Assembly: GCF_023347275.1 (NCBI RefSeq)
Contig: NZ_CP094468.1
Coordinates: 434,001-498,000 of the forward strand
Length of the DNA stretch: 64,000 nucleotides
Origin: Faecalibacterium sp. I3-3-89
GTDB taxonomy: Bacteria > Bacillota > Clostridia > Oscillospirales > Ruminococcaceae
Direction of reading: 5' to 3'
Shown here: piece by piece, positions 8,831 to 17,075 of the stretch
Position numbering within the stretch: the stretch's first letter is position 1
Layout: the number at the start of each line of letters is the position of its first letter
Program-made: the position numbers and the translations under genes
Notes under the pieces: generated by a model
The model's input: only the letters and a program-made list of their open reading frames with translations
Told to the model about the DNA's origin: nothing
The model's database searches: none

Positions 8831-9403
8831 TTACCGGTAGAGCCGCTGGAAGAGCGCCACCCGCTCGGAAAGATAGGTCTCAGCCCGGGGGTGGTGGAGC
8901 CAGCGCTTGCCCGCCTTGTCGCAGACGAGGCGGTGGCCCAATGCGGCGGGGTGGGCGTCGATCTCCTCCACGTCCCGCAGGGTGAGGGTGAGGCTCAGCG
9001 CTGCCGGGGCGTCCGGCAGGGGCGGGAGCGGGTCTTCCCAGACGAAGGGCGGCAGCAGCTGGACGGCATAGACCGTCCGGGTGCACTCCTCGGTGAGCAG
9101 CAGGGCGGCGGGCGCACCTTCCGGTGTGACGTGGAGGGTGGAGTAGAGCAGCTGGAGCTGTGCCGGGGCCAGCAGCCGGGAAGCGCCCTCGCCCTCCTCA
9201 GGCAGGAGGGTGAGAAAATCCGCGGCCTCGTCGGCGTAGATGCGCCGCGCCGGTGCGCGGAACTGTGCGTAGAGCGCGGGCAGGGCAAAGACGCCCTCCC
9301 GGTCCAGTGCGCGCTGCAGCAGGCAGTAAAACTCGGTCAGTGGGTGGGAAGGGTCTGGCTGGGGCATCCCGAAATCGGGGCGTGAAACGTGTCCTCCGCC
9401 CAT
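8831..9403 (-). CDS. Hypothetical protein downstream of argF
   Basis: I do not recognise this 190-residue protein. It is soluble-looking, proline- and leucine-rich, with an internal run PPLPDAPAALSLTLTL and a C-terminal helix ending SERVALFQRLYR. It has no signal peptide or membrane segment. The ATG at 9403 lies one base after the argF stop, with AAGGG five bases ahead, so it is almost certainly co-translated with argF. It ends at a good terminator. The frame also runs on upstream through argF, but only the part from 9403 is credible. Confidence 0.65.
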   Translation of the reverse strand: MGGGHVSRPDFGMPQPDPSHPLTEFYCLLQRALDREGVFALPALYAQFRAPARRIYADEAADFLTLLPEEGEGASRLLAPAQLQLLYSTLHVTPEGAPAALLLTEECTRTVYAVQLLPPFVWEDPLPPLPDAPAALSLTLTLRDVEEIDAHPAALGHRLVCDKAGKRWLHHPRAETYLSERVALFQRLYR

Positions 9404-9404
9404 A

Positions 9405-10400
9405 TCAGCCCTTGTAGCCCAGCGTAGCCGCCATGACGGCCTTGATGGTGTGCATCCGGTTCTCGGCCTCGTCGAAGACGATGCTCTGGGGGCCTTCGAA
9501 GACCTCGTCCGTGACCTCCATCGCGTCGCGGCCGAAGCGCTCGCCCATCTCCTTGCCCACGGTGGTCTTGTGGTCGTGGAAAGCGGGCAGGCAGTGCATA
9601 AAGACGGCGTGGGGGCCTGCAATATTCATCAGCTTCTGATCGATCTGGTAGGCGGAGAGGTCGTTGATCCGCTCGGCCCAGACCTCCACCGGCTCGCCCA
9701 TCGAGACCCAGACGTCGGTGTAAAGGACGTCCGCGCCCTGTGCGGCCTTGGCGGGGTCTTCCTCAAAAGTGAGGGTAGCCCCGGTCTCGGCGGCGATCTT
9801 CTGGCACTCGGCCACCAGAGCAGCGTCGGGCTGGTACTTTTTGGGGGCGCAGGCGGTGAAGTGGAGGCCCATCTTGGCGCAGCCCACCATCAGGCTGTTG
9901 CCCATGTTGTAGCGGGCGTCGCCGAAGTAGACGAAGTGGATGCCCTTGAGATGGCCGAAGTGCTCCCGGATGGTGAGAAAGTCGGCCAGGATCTGGGTGG
10001 GGTGGAACTCGTTGGTCAGGCCGTTCCAGACCGGCACACCGGCGTAGTGGGCGAGGTCTTCCACGATCTGCTGGCCGTAGCCGCGGTATTCGATGCCGTC
10101 GAACATCCGGCCCAGCACCCGGGCGGTGTCGGCGATGGACTCTTTTTTGCCGATCTGGCTGCCCGACGGGTCGAGGTAGGTGACTTCCATGCCGAGGTCG
10201 TGGGCTGCAACTTCGAAGCTGCAGCGGGTGCGGGTGGAGGTCTTCTCAAAGATGAGGGCGATGTTCTTGCCGCGCAGAGCGTCGTGGCGGACACCGGCCT
10301 TTTTCTTGGCCTTCAGGTCGGCGGCGAGATCCAGCAGGCCCTCGATCTCGTCGGGGGTGTAATCAAGGAGCTTCAAAAAGCTGCGGTTTGTAAGATTCAT
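9405..10400 (-). CDS. argF: Ornithine carbamoyltransferase
   Basis: This 331-residue enzyme makes citrulline from ornithine and carbamoyl phosphate in the arginine pathway. The carbamoyl phosphate loop STRTR, the HPTQ motif and the ornithine-binding HCLPAFHD motif are all present. The length is normal. A strong promoter and a palindromic site resembling an ARG box lie directly upstream, which fits ArgR control. A catabolic role in the arginine deiminase route cannot be excluded, but no arcA or arcC lies nearby. Confidence 0.95.
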   Translation of the reverse strand: MNLTNRSFLKLLDYTPDEIEGLLDLAADLKAKKKAGVRHDALRGKNIALIFEKTSTRTRCSFEVAAHDLGMEVTYLDPSGSQIGKKESIADTARVLGRMFDGIEYRGYGQQIVEDLAHYAGVPVWNGLTNEFHPTQILADFLTIREHFGHLKGIHFVYFGDARYNMGNSLMVGCAKMGLHFTACAPKKYQPDAALVAECQKIAAETGATLTFEEDPAKAAQGADVLYTDVWVSMGEPVEVWAERINDLSAYQIDQKLMNIAGPHAVFMHCLPAFHDHKTTVGKEMGERFGRDAMEVTDEVFEGPQSIVFDEAENRMHTIKAVMAATLGYKG

Positions 10401-10430
10401 TGTATATATTCCTCTCTATTCGCAAAATGC

Positions 10431-10443
10431 TGTATATTTATAC
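10431..10443. promoter_or_regulatory. Possible ArgR operator upstream of argF
   Basis: TGTATATTTATAC is a near-perfect A/T-rich palindrome, similar to ARG boxes. It lies just downstream of the argF -10 element, where a repressor would block transcription. Confidence 0.4.
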
Positions 10444-10456
10444 TTTTGTAAACTCT

Positions 10457-10485
10457 ATTATAATACAGGAAGGGAAAGCAGTCAA
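10457..10485 (-). promoter_or_regulatory. Promoter of argF
   Basis: Minus-strand TTGACT (10485-10480), 17 bases, then TATAAT (10462-10457). Confidence 0.8.
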
Positions 10486-10580
10486 GAACGAATGGATGCC
10501 TTGACAAATAACGGTGATTCGACTATACTACAAACAGAAGGGGCGCTGACTGCAAAGGGTCAGCTTTCCATCCCAGAATC

Positions 10581-10629
10581 AAAAAGATTGACCGTCAGGC
10601 TTGGAACACTGTGGCGGTCAATCTTTTTT
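10581..10629. terminator. Bidirectional terminator hairpin
   Basis: AAAAAGATTGACCG (10581-10594) pairs with CGGTCAATCTTTTT (10615 onward), giving A- and T-tracts on both sides. On the minus strand its stem contains the stop codon of the small frame at 10618-10785. Confidence 0.7.
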
Positions 10630-10785
10630 GTTATCATCGTTTTTCTTCTGAGAAGATTTCTCCATGACATCAATGGTCAGGCGGACTACGTCAACGATCA
10701 GCCCCAGAAGACCGAGGATGAATGTAGAGGAAGAATCAGCGACGCGGGACAGGAAAGCATGACCACCAATTTTGCAATCAGCGCC
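10618..10785 (-). pseudogene. Possible small hydrophobic protein or gene relic
   Basis: A minus-strand frame ending at 10618 encodes a convincing C-terminus: a hydrophobic segment TFILGLLGLIVDVVRLTI followed by a charged lysine-rich tail. The stop codon lies inside a terminator stem. However, the frame is only about 55 codons long, is closed upstream by a TAA at 10786-10788, and has no ATG, GTG or TTG before the hydrophobic part. It may be the 3' end of a decayed small membrane protein. The rest of the interval 10629-10816 shows nothing else. Confidence 0.3.
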
Positions 10786-10816
10786 TTATTCTCAGTTTAG
10801 CATAATTTTTGACGGA

Positions 10817-11296
10817 TTACAACTCCAGCTCCGCCTTCCGTCCGCTGGGCTGGTAGGGGGTGAGGCGGACACCGGCCTTTTTGAACATGAATCGCGCCGC
10901 AACGCTGGAATCGGTGTCGTGGTACTTGTCGCTGTAGTAGACCACCTCCGCGATGCCGGACTGGATGATGGCCTTGGTGCACTCGTTGCAGGGAAAGAGG
11001 GTGACGTACACCCGCGCCCCCTTCAGGTTGTTGTGGGCGCTGTTGAGGATGGCATTCAGCTCGGCATGGCAGACGTACATATACTTGGTGTTCAGCGGGT
11101 CGCCCTCCCGCTCCCACGGCATGGCGTCGTCGTCGCAGCCGATGGGCATACCGTTGTAGCCCAGAGAGAGGATCTTGTTTTCCGGGCTGACGATGCAGGC
11201 CCCCACCTGACTGCTGGGGTCTTTGGAGCGCATCGCCGTGAGCAGGGCAATGCCCATGAAGTATTCGTCCCAGTTGATATAATCCGTGCGTTTCAT
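10817..11296 (-). CDS. Deoxycytidylate (dCMP) deaminase
   Basis: This 159-residue zinc enzyme deaminates dCMP to dUMP for thymidylate synthesis. The zinc and catalytic motif CHAELNAIL and the second zinc motif PCNEC are present, and the family phrase YNGMPIGC is also visible. ATG 11296 with GGAGC nine bases before it is chosen over an upstream ATG at 11320. The gene has its own promoter and is divergent from the EF-G-like gene. Confidence 0.92.
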   Translation of the reverse strand: MKRTDYINWDEYFMGIALLTAMRSKDPSSQVGACIVSPENKILSLGYNGMPIGCDDDAMPWEREGDPLNTKYMYVCHAELNAILNSAHNNLKGARVYVTLFPCNECTKAIIQSGIAEVVYYSDKYHDTDSSVAARFMFKKAGVRLTPYQPSGRKAELEL

Positions 11297-11342
11297 CGTG
11301 CAGTGCTCCTTCGTTTGCATGAAAGTTGGTCTCGACGCCCCT

Positions 11343-11371
11343 ATTATAGCGTGCCGCAGGGACTTTTACAA
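11343..11371 (-). promoter_or_regulatory. Promoter of the dCMP deaminase gene
   Basis: Minus-strand TTGTAA (11371-11366), 17 bases, then TATAAT (11348-11343). Confidence 0.65.
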
Positions 11372-11442
11372 TAAAACCATCTTCCTCAAGGCAAAATGCA
11401 CAAAACGAGGCCGGGAAGTTTGGCAGGGCGAAAGCCGGAAAT

Positions 11443-11472
11443 TTCAAACGAAATATTTAAAAATCGTTTGAA
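11443..11472. promoter_or_regulatory. Inverted repeat at the promoter of the EF-G-like gene
   Basis: TTCAAACGA (11443-11451) and TCGTTTGAA (11464-11472) form a perfect 9-bp inverted repeat. It overlaps a plausible promoter (a TTTAAA-like -35 and TATTAT about 17 bases on), so it may be an operator. Confidence 0.45.
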
Positions 11473-11550
11473 GTGTGGTATTATCTTTGTAAAATATGCC
11501 ACAAAAGCGGAGAGAATGCTCCGTGCGGCGGAAATGAGGGAAAAACCGAT

Positions 11551-13632
11551 ATGAAATACGCAAGCAACAACATCCGCAATATCTTGATCGCGGGCCATGC
11601 CGGCAGCGGCAAAACGACGCTGACCGAGGCATTGGTCTATTTTTCGGGCGCTGCCGAGCGTATGGGCCGGGTCGAGGACGGCACCACGATTTCGGACTTT
11701 GACCCCGAGGAAGCAAAGCGGAAGGCCAGTCTGTCGGCATCGGTGGTGCCGGTGGAGTATGAGGGCATCAAGTACAACCTCATCGATGCTCCGGGCCTGT
11801 TCGACTTTGAGGCAGGCGAGTACGAGGGCATCCGTGCAGCCGAGAGCGTGCTGGTGTGCGTATCGGGCCGCAGCGGTGTGACTGTCGGCGCGGAGAAGGC
11901 CTTCCAGCTGGCCCGCAAGAACGGCAAGGCTACGATGGTCTTCGTCTCCAAGTGTGATCTGGAGAATGCGAACTACTTCAAAATTCTGGAAGATATGAAG
12001 ATCAAGTTCGGCACCACCGTCTGCCCCTGCGTCGTCCCGGCCAAGCTGGATGACGGCACCCCCGTGTACATCAACCTGTTCAGCCAGAAGGCGTTCAAGT
12101 ATGAGGGCGGCAAGCAGGTACAGGTGGAGCTGCCCGACATCGGCCACCGCTTTCAGGGCCTCATCGAGGCCATGAGTGAGGCCATCGCCGAGACCGACGA
12201 CGAGCTGATGGAGAAGTTCTTCGGCGGTGAGGCGTTCACCACAGAGGAGATCGTCGAGGGAATGCGCAAGGGCGTTAAGGACGGCCTCATCACCCCCGTG
12301 TTCTGCGGCAGCGCCGTCAACCAGCAGGCTCTGGATATGCTGCTGTACAATATGCATAAGCTGCTGCCCAGCCCGGAGCACAACAGCGTTCTGGCAGAGG
12401 ACGCCAACGGCGACCCCGTCGAGCTGAACTGCGCCGAGAGCGACCCCACCGTTGCATACGTCTTCAAGACTGTGGCAGACCCCTTCGTGGGCAAACTGAG
12501 CTATCTGCGCGTCATCAGCGGCAAGATCACCGCAGGCGCGTCCCTCGTCAACGCCCGCACCGGCGAGACCGAGAAGCTGGGCAAGCCTCTCACCGTTCTG
12601 GGCAAAAAGCAGACCGAGGCAGAGAGCATCGGTGCCGGTGACGTGGGTGCTGTGGCAAAGCTGATCAGCGCCAAGACCGGCGACACCCTCTGCGATGCCT
12701 CCCGTGTGGTCAAGCTGCCGGCGCCCGTCTTCCCCAAACCCAGCCTGTTCATGGCCGTCACTGTGGCCAAGAAGGGCGACGAGGGCAAGATCAGCAGCGC
12801 TCTGGCCCGTCTGATGGAGGAAGACCCCACCCTGAGCTACATCAACAACGCGGAGACTCACCAGCAGATCATCGGCGGTCTGGGCGAGCAGCACCTCGAT
12901 GTGGTCAAGGCCAAGCTGAAGAACAAGTTCGGCGTGGAGATCGGCCTCGAGGCTCCCCGCATCGCCTACCGTGAGTCCATCCGCAAGGCCTGCCAGAAGC
13001 AGGGCCGCCATAAGAAGCAGACCGGCGGCCACGGCCAGTTCGGCGATGTCATCATCAACTTCGAGCCTTGCGACAGCGAGCAGGTCGTCTTTGAAGAAAA
13101 GGTGTTCGGTGGCAGCGTGCCCAAGAACTTCTTCCCGGCGGTCGAGAAGGGCGTCCGCCTCGCCGCTGAGAAGGGCGTGCTGGCGGGCTACCCCGTGGTG
13201 GGCCTGAAAGCCACCCTGCTGGACGGCAGCTACCACCCTGTGGACAGCTCTGAGATGGCCTTCATCATGGCCGCAAAGCTGGCCTACAAGGCCGCGATGC
13301 CTGAGGCCGGCCCTGTCATCCTCGAGCCGATCCACACCCTGAAGGCCCACGTCCCCAATGACAACACCGGCGACATCATGGGCGACGTCACCAAGCGCCG
13401 CGGCCGTGTGCTGGGTATGGAGCCGGACGAAGACGGTATGCAGACCATCATTGCCGAGGTGCCTCTGGCAGAGCTGGCCAACTTCACCACCTTCATCCGT
13501 CAGATCACGCAGGGCCGCGGCTGGTTCACCACCGAGTTCGCCCGCTATGAGATCCTGCCGGAGATGCTGGTGCCCGCTGTGGTCGAGCAGGCCAAGAAGC
13601 TGGGCAATCTGGATGAATCCGCAGACGACTAA
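11551..13632 (+). CDS. Elongation factor G-like translational GTPase
   Basis: This 693-residue protein has the EF-G domain order: G domain, domain II, and EF-G domains III to V (the IV region contains GGHGQFGDV). G1 is GHAGSGKT, and G3 reads DAPG rather than DTPG. The G4 motif seems to be SKCD rather than NKxD, so it belongs to the divergent EF-G-like or TetM-like paralogue group, not to canonical FusA. No rps12/rps7 neighbours are present. Its role may be ribosome rescue or protection, which is inference. ATG 11551 is chosen because AGGGAAAAA precedes it and the G domain begins at once. It has its own terminator. Confidence 0.9.
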   Translation: MKYASNNIRNILIAGHAGSGKTTLTEALVYFSGAAERMGRVEDGTTISDFDPEEAKRKASLSASVVPVEYEGIKYNLIDAPGLFDFEAGEYEGIRAAESVLVCVSGRSGVTVGAEKAFQLARKNGKATMVFVSKCDLENANYFKILEDMKIKFGTTVCPCVVPAKLDDGTPVYINLFSQKAFKYEGGKQVQVELPDIGHRFQGLIEAMSEAIAETDDELMEKFFGGEAFTTEEIVEGMRKGVKDGLITPVFCGSAVNQQALDMLLYNMHKLLPSPEHNSVLAEDANGDPVELNCAESDPTVAYVFKTVADPFVGKLSYLRVISGKITAGASLVNARTGETEKLGKPLTVLGKKQTEAESIGAGDVGAVAKLISAKTGDTLCDASRVVKLPAPVFPKPSLFMAVTVAKKGDEGKISSALARLMEEDPTLSYINNAETHQQIIGGLGEQHLDVVKAKLKNKFGVEIGLEAPRIAYRESIRKACQKQGRHKKQTGGHGQFGDVIINFEPCDSEQVVFEEKVFGGSVPKNFFPAVEKGVRLAAEKGVLAGYPVVGLKATLLDGSYHPVDSSEMAFIMAAKLAYKAAMPEAGPVILEPIHTLKAHVPNDNTGDIMGDVTKRRGRVLGMEPDEDGMQTIIAEVPLAELANFTTFIRQITQGRGWFTTEFARYEILPEMLVPAVVEQAKKLGNLDESADD

Positions 13633-13646
13633 ATAAGACATTTTCC

Positions 13647-13686
13647 AAGCCCTGTCGGCACTTCCCTCTGTCGGCGGGGCTTTTTT
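13647..13686 (+). terminator. Terminator of the EF-G-like gene
   Basis: AAGCCC (13647-13652) pairs with GGGCTT near 13677-13682 around a TGTCGGC-containing inner stem, and a run of six T follows. Confidence 0.75.
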
Positions 13687-13720
13687 GTGCCCTTTTTGGC
13701 CCGCAGAGCGGCAGTTTTTA

Positions 13721-13749
13721 TTGACAAGGCCGCAGCTTGCTATTATAAT
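13721..13749 (+). promoter_or_regulatory. Promoter of greA-lysS
   Basis: A perfect TTGACA (13721-13726), a 17-base spacer and TATAAT (13744-13749). Confidence 0.85.
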
Positions 13750-13834
13750 GAATAGGTCAAAATGGCATTCGTGTGCGGTTTTGTGCGTCAAGACGCCCTG
13801 CCGTACCCCAAAAAATAGATAAGGAGATTTCCAA

Positions 13835-14320
13835 ATGGCACAAGAGATCAAGATGTCCGCTGCTGGCCTGAAGGCGATGCAGGAGGAACTGGAATACCTC
13901 AAGACGGTCCGCCGCAAGGAGCTGGCAGAAGAGATCAAGGAAGCCCGCAGCCACGGCGACCTGTCCGAGAACAGCGAGTACGATGAGGCAAAGAACACGC
14001 AGGGTCTGGTGGAGAACCGCATCACCGAGCTGGAGCAGATGGTCAAGAACGCTGTCGTCATCGACGAGAGCGAGCTGAGCGTCGAAAGCGTCTCCGTCGG
14101 CACCCATGTCACCATCCAGATGGAGGGTGAGGACGAGGTCGAGGAGTACGACATCGTGGGCCGCACCGAGGCTGACCCCCTGAACGGCAAGATCAGCGAC
14201 GAAAGCCCTGTGGGCCATGCCCTGCTGGAGAAGGCCGTCGGCGATGTCGCCGAGGTCCTGCTGCCCACCGGCCACACCGTCAACTACAAGGTGCTGGGCA
14301 TTACCCACGCTGCAAACTGA
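13835..14320 (+). CDS. greA: Transcription elongation factor GreA
   Basis: This 161-residue factor binds the RNA polymerase secondary channel and stimulates cleavage of backtracked RNA. The N-terminal coiled coil carries the acidic tip GDLSENSEYDEAK, and the C-terminal FKBP-like domain ends with the usual SPVGHALLEKAVGD motif. AAGGAG lies seven bases before the ATG. lysS starts 19 bases after the stop, and greA-lysS pairing is common in Firmicutes. Confidence 0.95.
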   Translation: MAQEIKMSAAGLKAMQEELEYLKTVRRKELAEEIKEARSHGDLSENSEYDEAKNTQGLVENRITELEQMVKNAVVIDESELSVESVSVGTHVTIQMEGEDEVEEYDIVGRTEADPLNGKISDESPVGHALLEKAVGDVAEVLLPTGHTVNYKVLGITHAAN

Positions 14321-14339
14321 GCACGAGCGGGAGGAAATC

Positions 14340-15851
14340 ATGGAAGAACAGAAGAAGAACCCCGCACAGGGCCTGTCTGAGAGCGAGCAGGTGCAGGTGC
14401 GCCGCCAGAAGCTGGCAGACCTGCAGGCCGCAGGCAGCGACCCCTTTGCTCTGACCAAGTTCCCGCAGGACGCCTACTCTGCCGACCTGAAGGAAGAGTT
14501 CAAGGATCTGCCCAACGAGACCGACAGCGGCAAGAAGGTCGCTCTGGCCGGCCGTCTGATGTCCAAGCGCGTCATGGGCAAGGCAAGCTTTGCCCACCTG
14601 CGCGACGATAAGGGCGACATCCAGCTCTACGTCCGCCGCGATGAGCTGGGCGATGAGGCTTACGCCGCATTCAAGAAGCTGGATGTGGGCGACATCATCG
14701 GCGTCAAGGGCGAGGTGTTCCGCACCAAGACCGGCGAGCTGAGTGCCCGCGCAGAGGAGATCACCCTGCTGGCCAAGAGCCTGCGTCCCCTGCCGGAGAA
14801 GTTCCACGGCCTGACCGATACCGAGACCCGTTATCGTCAGCGTTATGTTGACCTGATCGCAAACCCCGAGGTCAAGGATACCTTCGTCAAGCGCAGCCAG
14901 ATCCTGAAGGAGATCCGCGCTTATCTGGACGAGAAGGGCTTCCTCGAAGTGGACACCCCCATCCTGACCCCGTTTGAGATCGGCGCATCCGCACGTCCCT
15001 TCTACACCCACCACAATACCCTGAACATGGACATGGTGCTCCGCATCGAGACTGAGCTGTACCTGAAGCGCCTCATTGTGGGCGGCATGGACCGCGTCTA
15101 TGAGGTGGGCCGCATCTTCCGCAACGAGGGCATGGACCCCAAGCACAACCCCGAGTTCACCACCATCGAGCTGTATCAGGCCTTCACCGACTTCCACGGC
15201 ATGATGGACTTGGTCGAAGAGCTGTACAAGCGTCTGGCTCAGAAGATCTGCGGCAGCATGGTCATCCCCTATCAGGGCAAGCAGATCGACATGAGCCACT
15301 GGGAGCGCCTGACCATGATCGAGGCGGTCAAGAAGTATTCCGGCGTGGATTTCAACGACTGGAAGACCGACGAGGATGCCATCGCTTCCGCCAAGGAGCA
15401 CCATGTGGAGCTGCCTGAGGTGCCCACCAAGGGCGCTATTCTGGCCGAGTTCTTCGACGCCTTCGTTGAGGATAAGCTCATCCAGCCCACCTTCATCTAC
15501 GACTATCCCGTCGAAATCAGTCCGCTGGCCAAGCGCAAGCCGGGCGACCCCGCCTTCACCGAGCGCTTCGAGTACTTCATCGACTGCACCGAGTACGGCA
15601 ACGCCTTCAGCGAGCTGAACGACCCCATCGACCAGAAGGGCCGCTTCGAGCGTCAGGTCGCCGAGCGCAAGGCCATTGAGCCGGACTGCAAGGCGCAGGT
15701 CGATTACGACTACGTCAACGCGCTGGAGTATGGTCTGCCCCCCACGGGCGGCCTTGGCTTCGGCGTGGACCGTCTGGTCATGCTGCTGACCGACAGCGCT
15801 TCCATCCGTGATGTGCTGCTGTTCCCCACGATGAAGCCGATTGAGCAGTAA
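14340..15851 (+). CDS. lysS: Lysyl-tRNA synthetase, class II
   Basis: This 503-residue enzyme charges tRNA-Lys. It has an N-terminal OB-fold anticodon domain (VALAGRLMSKRVMGKASFAHL), motif 2 (GRIFRNEGMDPKHNPEFTTIE) and motif 3 (GLGFGVDRLVMLLT). ATG 14340 follows GGGAGGAA. The last 29 bases of the gene are the left copy of a 30-bp direct repeat, because a mobile element is inserted here. The insertion restores the reading frame to its stop, so the protein is intact, but the gene's own terminator is now about 10.4 kb downstream. Confidence 0.96.
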   Translation: MEEQKKNPAQGLSESEQVQVRRQKLADLQAAGSDPFALTKFPQDAYSADLKEEFKDLPNETDSGKKVALAGRLMSKRVMGKASFAHLRDDKGDIQLYVRRDELGDEAYAAFKKLDVGDIIGVKGEVFRTKTGELSARAEEITLLAKSLRPLPEKFHGLTDTETRYRQRYVDLIANPEVKDTFVKRSQILKEIRAYLDEKGFLEVDTPILTPFEIGASARPFYTHHNTLNMDMVLRIETELYLKRLIVGGMDRVYEVGRIFRNEGMDPKHNPEFTTIELYQAFTDFHGMMDLVEELYKRLAQKICGSMVIPYQGKQIDMSHWERLTMIEAVKKYSGVDFNDWKTDEDAIASAKEHHVELPEVPTKGAILAEFFDAFVEDKLIQPTFIYDYPVEISPLAKRKPGDPAFTERFEYFIDCTEYGNAFSELNDPIDQKGRFERQVAERKAIEPDCKAQVDYDYVNALEYGLPPTGGLGFGVDRLVMLLTDSASIRDVLLFPTMKPIEQ

Positions 15852-15852
15852 A
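15823..15852. other. Left attachment site (attL) in lysS
   Basis: This 30-bp sequence, running from TCCCCACG to GCAGTAAA across the lysS stop codon, is repeated exactly at 26222-26251. Confidence 0.88.
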
Positions 15853-15868
15853 ACGCGAAATTAAAACG

Positions 15869-16020
15869 CAGATGCGATGAAATTTTGAACGAATTTCAAA
15901 CGGCATCTGCGGTACTACACCACAACTACACCAATTTTGGGATGTTTTCCCGAAAAGGAGCCTTACAAAGCGGTGTGGTGTAAGAATCGAATAGACGGAT
16001 TGGTGTAGTAGGTACACCGA
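15869..16020. other. Left-end structure of the element: hairpin and integrase arm-type repeats
   Basis: A hairpin with CGCAGATGC and GCATCTGCG arms (about 15869-15911) contains an inner TGAAATT/AATTTCA stem. It is followed by ACTACACCA at 15914-15922 and 15925-15933, and by its inverse TGGTGTAGT at 16001-16009, with partial copies at 15976-15982 and 16013-16018. The same motif clusters at the right end, so these are probably integrase arm sites. There is no coding sequence here. Confidence 0.6.
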
Positions 16021-16037
16021 ACCCCAAACGCAAAAAT

Positions 16038-16080
16038 GCGGCAGCTATGTTGTGAAAATACAACGTAGCTGCCGCTTTTT
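16038..16080. terminator. Bidirectional terminator at the left end of the element
   Basis: A 16-bp near-perfect stem starting GCGGCAGCTA has T tracts on both sides. On the minus strand it can end the riboflavin-phosphatase transcript, and on the plus strand it can end lysS readthrough. The stretch 16081-16192 holds nothing clear except an ATACGCC/TACGCC repeat at 16165-16187. Confidence 0.75.
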
Positions 16081-16192
16081 GTTTCGTATAGAGATTTTAT
16101 GCTGACAGGCAACTTCTCCTGTGGTTAAATCAATTTGTCGTTGGCAAGTGTCAAACACTCCTGATTTGGCATACGCCCAAATTTACGCCAAT

Positions 16193-16642
16193 TTAGCGCA
16201 GTTCCTCAAGCAATGCCGTGCAGCCTTCCAGTATATCCTGCCATGTGGCTTCAAAATCTCCTGTGAACCATGGGTCTGCCACTTCACGGGGATGATCCGT
16301 ATGCGCCATCAGCAGCGAGACTTTATGCTGTGGGTCTCCGCCGACAAGTCGCAGGATGTCGCACAGATTACTTTCATCCATGCCAATCAGATGATCATAC
16401 CGTGCATAATCGAGCCGGGTCATCTGCCGGGCGGTCTTGCCGTTGCAGTCGATGCCATGTTCTGCCAGCTTCTGCCGTGCAGGAGGATAGACCGGATTTC
16501 CGATTTCCCATGCACTGGTGGCGGCTGATGCGATTTCAAATTGCTCGGATAGTCCTGCCTTGGACGTAAGGTCTTTCATCACATACTCCGCCATCGGGCT
16601 TCGGCAGATATTTCCGAGACAAATAAATAAGATCCTGGTCAT
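16193..16642 (-). CDS. Low-molecular-weight protein-tyrosine-phosphatase family protein
   Basis: This 149-residue protein begins MTRILFICLGNICRSPMAEY, which is the C-X5-R-S phosphatase loop at its usual place. It also has the general-acid motif DPWFTGDF near residue 125. The fold is complete. Its ATG overlaps the stop of the winged-helix gene by four bases, and that gene follows ribH by 20 bases, so it sits at the 3' end of the riboflavin operon. Family members dephosphorylate phosphotyrosine, but here the operon hints at a small flavin precursor as substrate, which is a guess. A terminator lies about 115 bases downstream. Confidence 0.88.
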   Translation of the reverse strand: MTRILFICLGNICRSPMAEYVMKDLTSKAGLSEQFEIASAATSAWEIGNPVYPPARQKLAEHGIDCNGKTARQMTRLDYARYDHLIGMDESNLCDILRLVGGDPQHKVSLLMAHTDHPREVADPWFTGDFEATWQDILEGCTALLEELR

Positions 16643-17055
16643 GCCGGGTCGTTCTCCTTTTGGCTTACAAAAGCATAGCCGCCGTGGGTAGTGCGGATAA
16701 AGCTACCGCAGCCGGCCAGCTTCTTTCGCAGATTGGAAACGGTATTTGCCACGACCTTTAAGGTGTCGTCACAGTTTTGTCCCCACACAGCACGGAAAAG
16801 CTCTTCTTTTGAGAAGATTTGTCCTTCGTGGGAGGCAAGCATCAGCAGCAAATCGAACTCCAGTCGTGTAAGGGAGACTTTTCTGCCGTTGCACGACACT
16901 TCGTGGGTCATTCCGTCCAGTGTAAGCCCCGGAAGAACCAACTTCTCCCATGAATCAATGGATATTTGCTCTGCCTCGATGTGCTCTCGTTCCAGAAGCA
17001 TCCGGATCTTCTGCTCTAATTCCGGGTCAGGCTGTCGGGTCTTTATAACGATCAT
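16639..17055 (-). CDS. Solitary winged-helix (OmpR/PhoB-type) DNA-binding protein
   Basis: This 138-residue protein has a C-terminal Trans_reg_C winged helix (LTRLEFDLLLMLASHEGQIFSKEELFRAVWG, then TVSNLRKKL, then IRTTHGGYAF). Its N-terminus of about 45 residues is too short for a receiver domain and has no phosphoacceptor aspartate. It is therefore an orphan regulator with an unknown input. It lies 20 bases after ribH and overlaps the phosphatase by four bases. It may control the element or the operon, but no target site could be identified. Confidence 0.8.
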   Translation of the reverse strand: MIVIKTRQPDPELEQKIRMLLEREHIEAEQISIDSWEKLVLPGLTLDGMTHEVSCNGRKVSLTRLEFDLLLMLASHEGQIFSKEELFRAVWGQNCDDTLKVVANTVSNLRKKLAGCGSFIRTTHGGYAFVSQKENDPA

Positions 17056-17075
17056 GGCAAACTCCTGCGTGTATT

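Noticed and set aside
10492..10800. 102-codon plus-strand frame
   Set aside because: It runs through the terminator hairpin and an opposite-strand frame, with no ribosome site and no family resemblance.
11386..14283. Very long minus-strand open frame opposite the EF-G-like gene and greA
   Set aside because: It mirrors high-GC coding sequence, has no family text, no ribosome site and covers two clear genes and a promoter on the plus strand.
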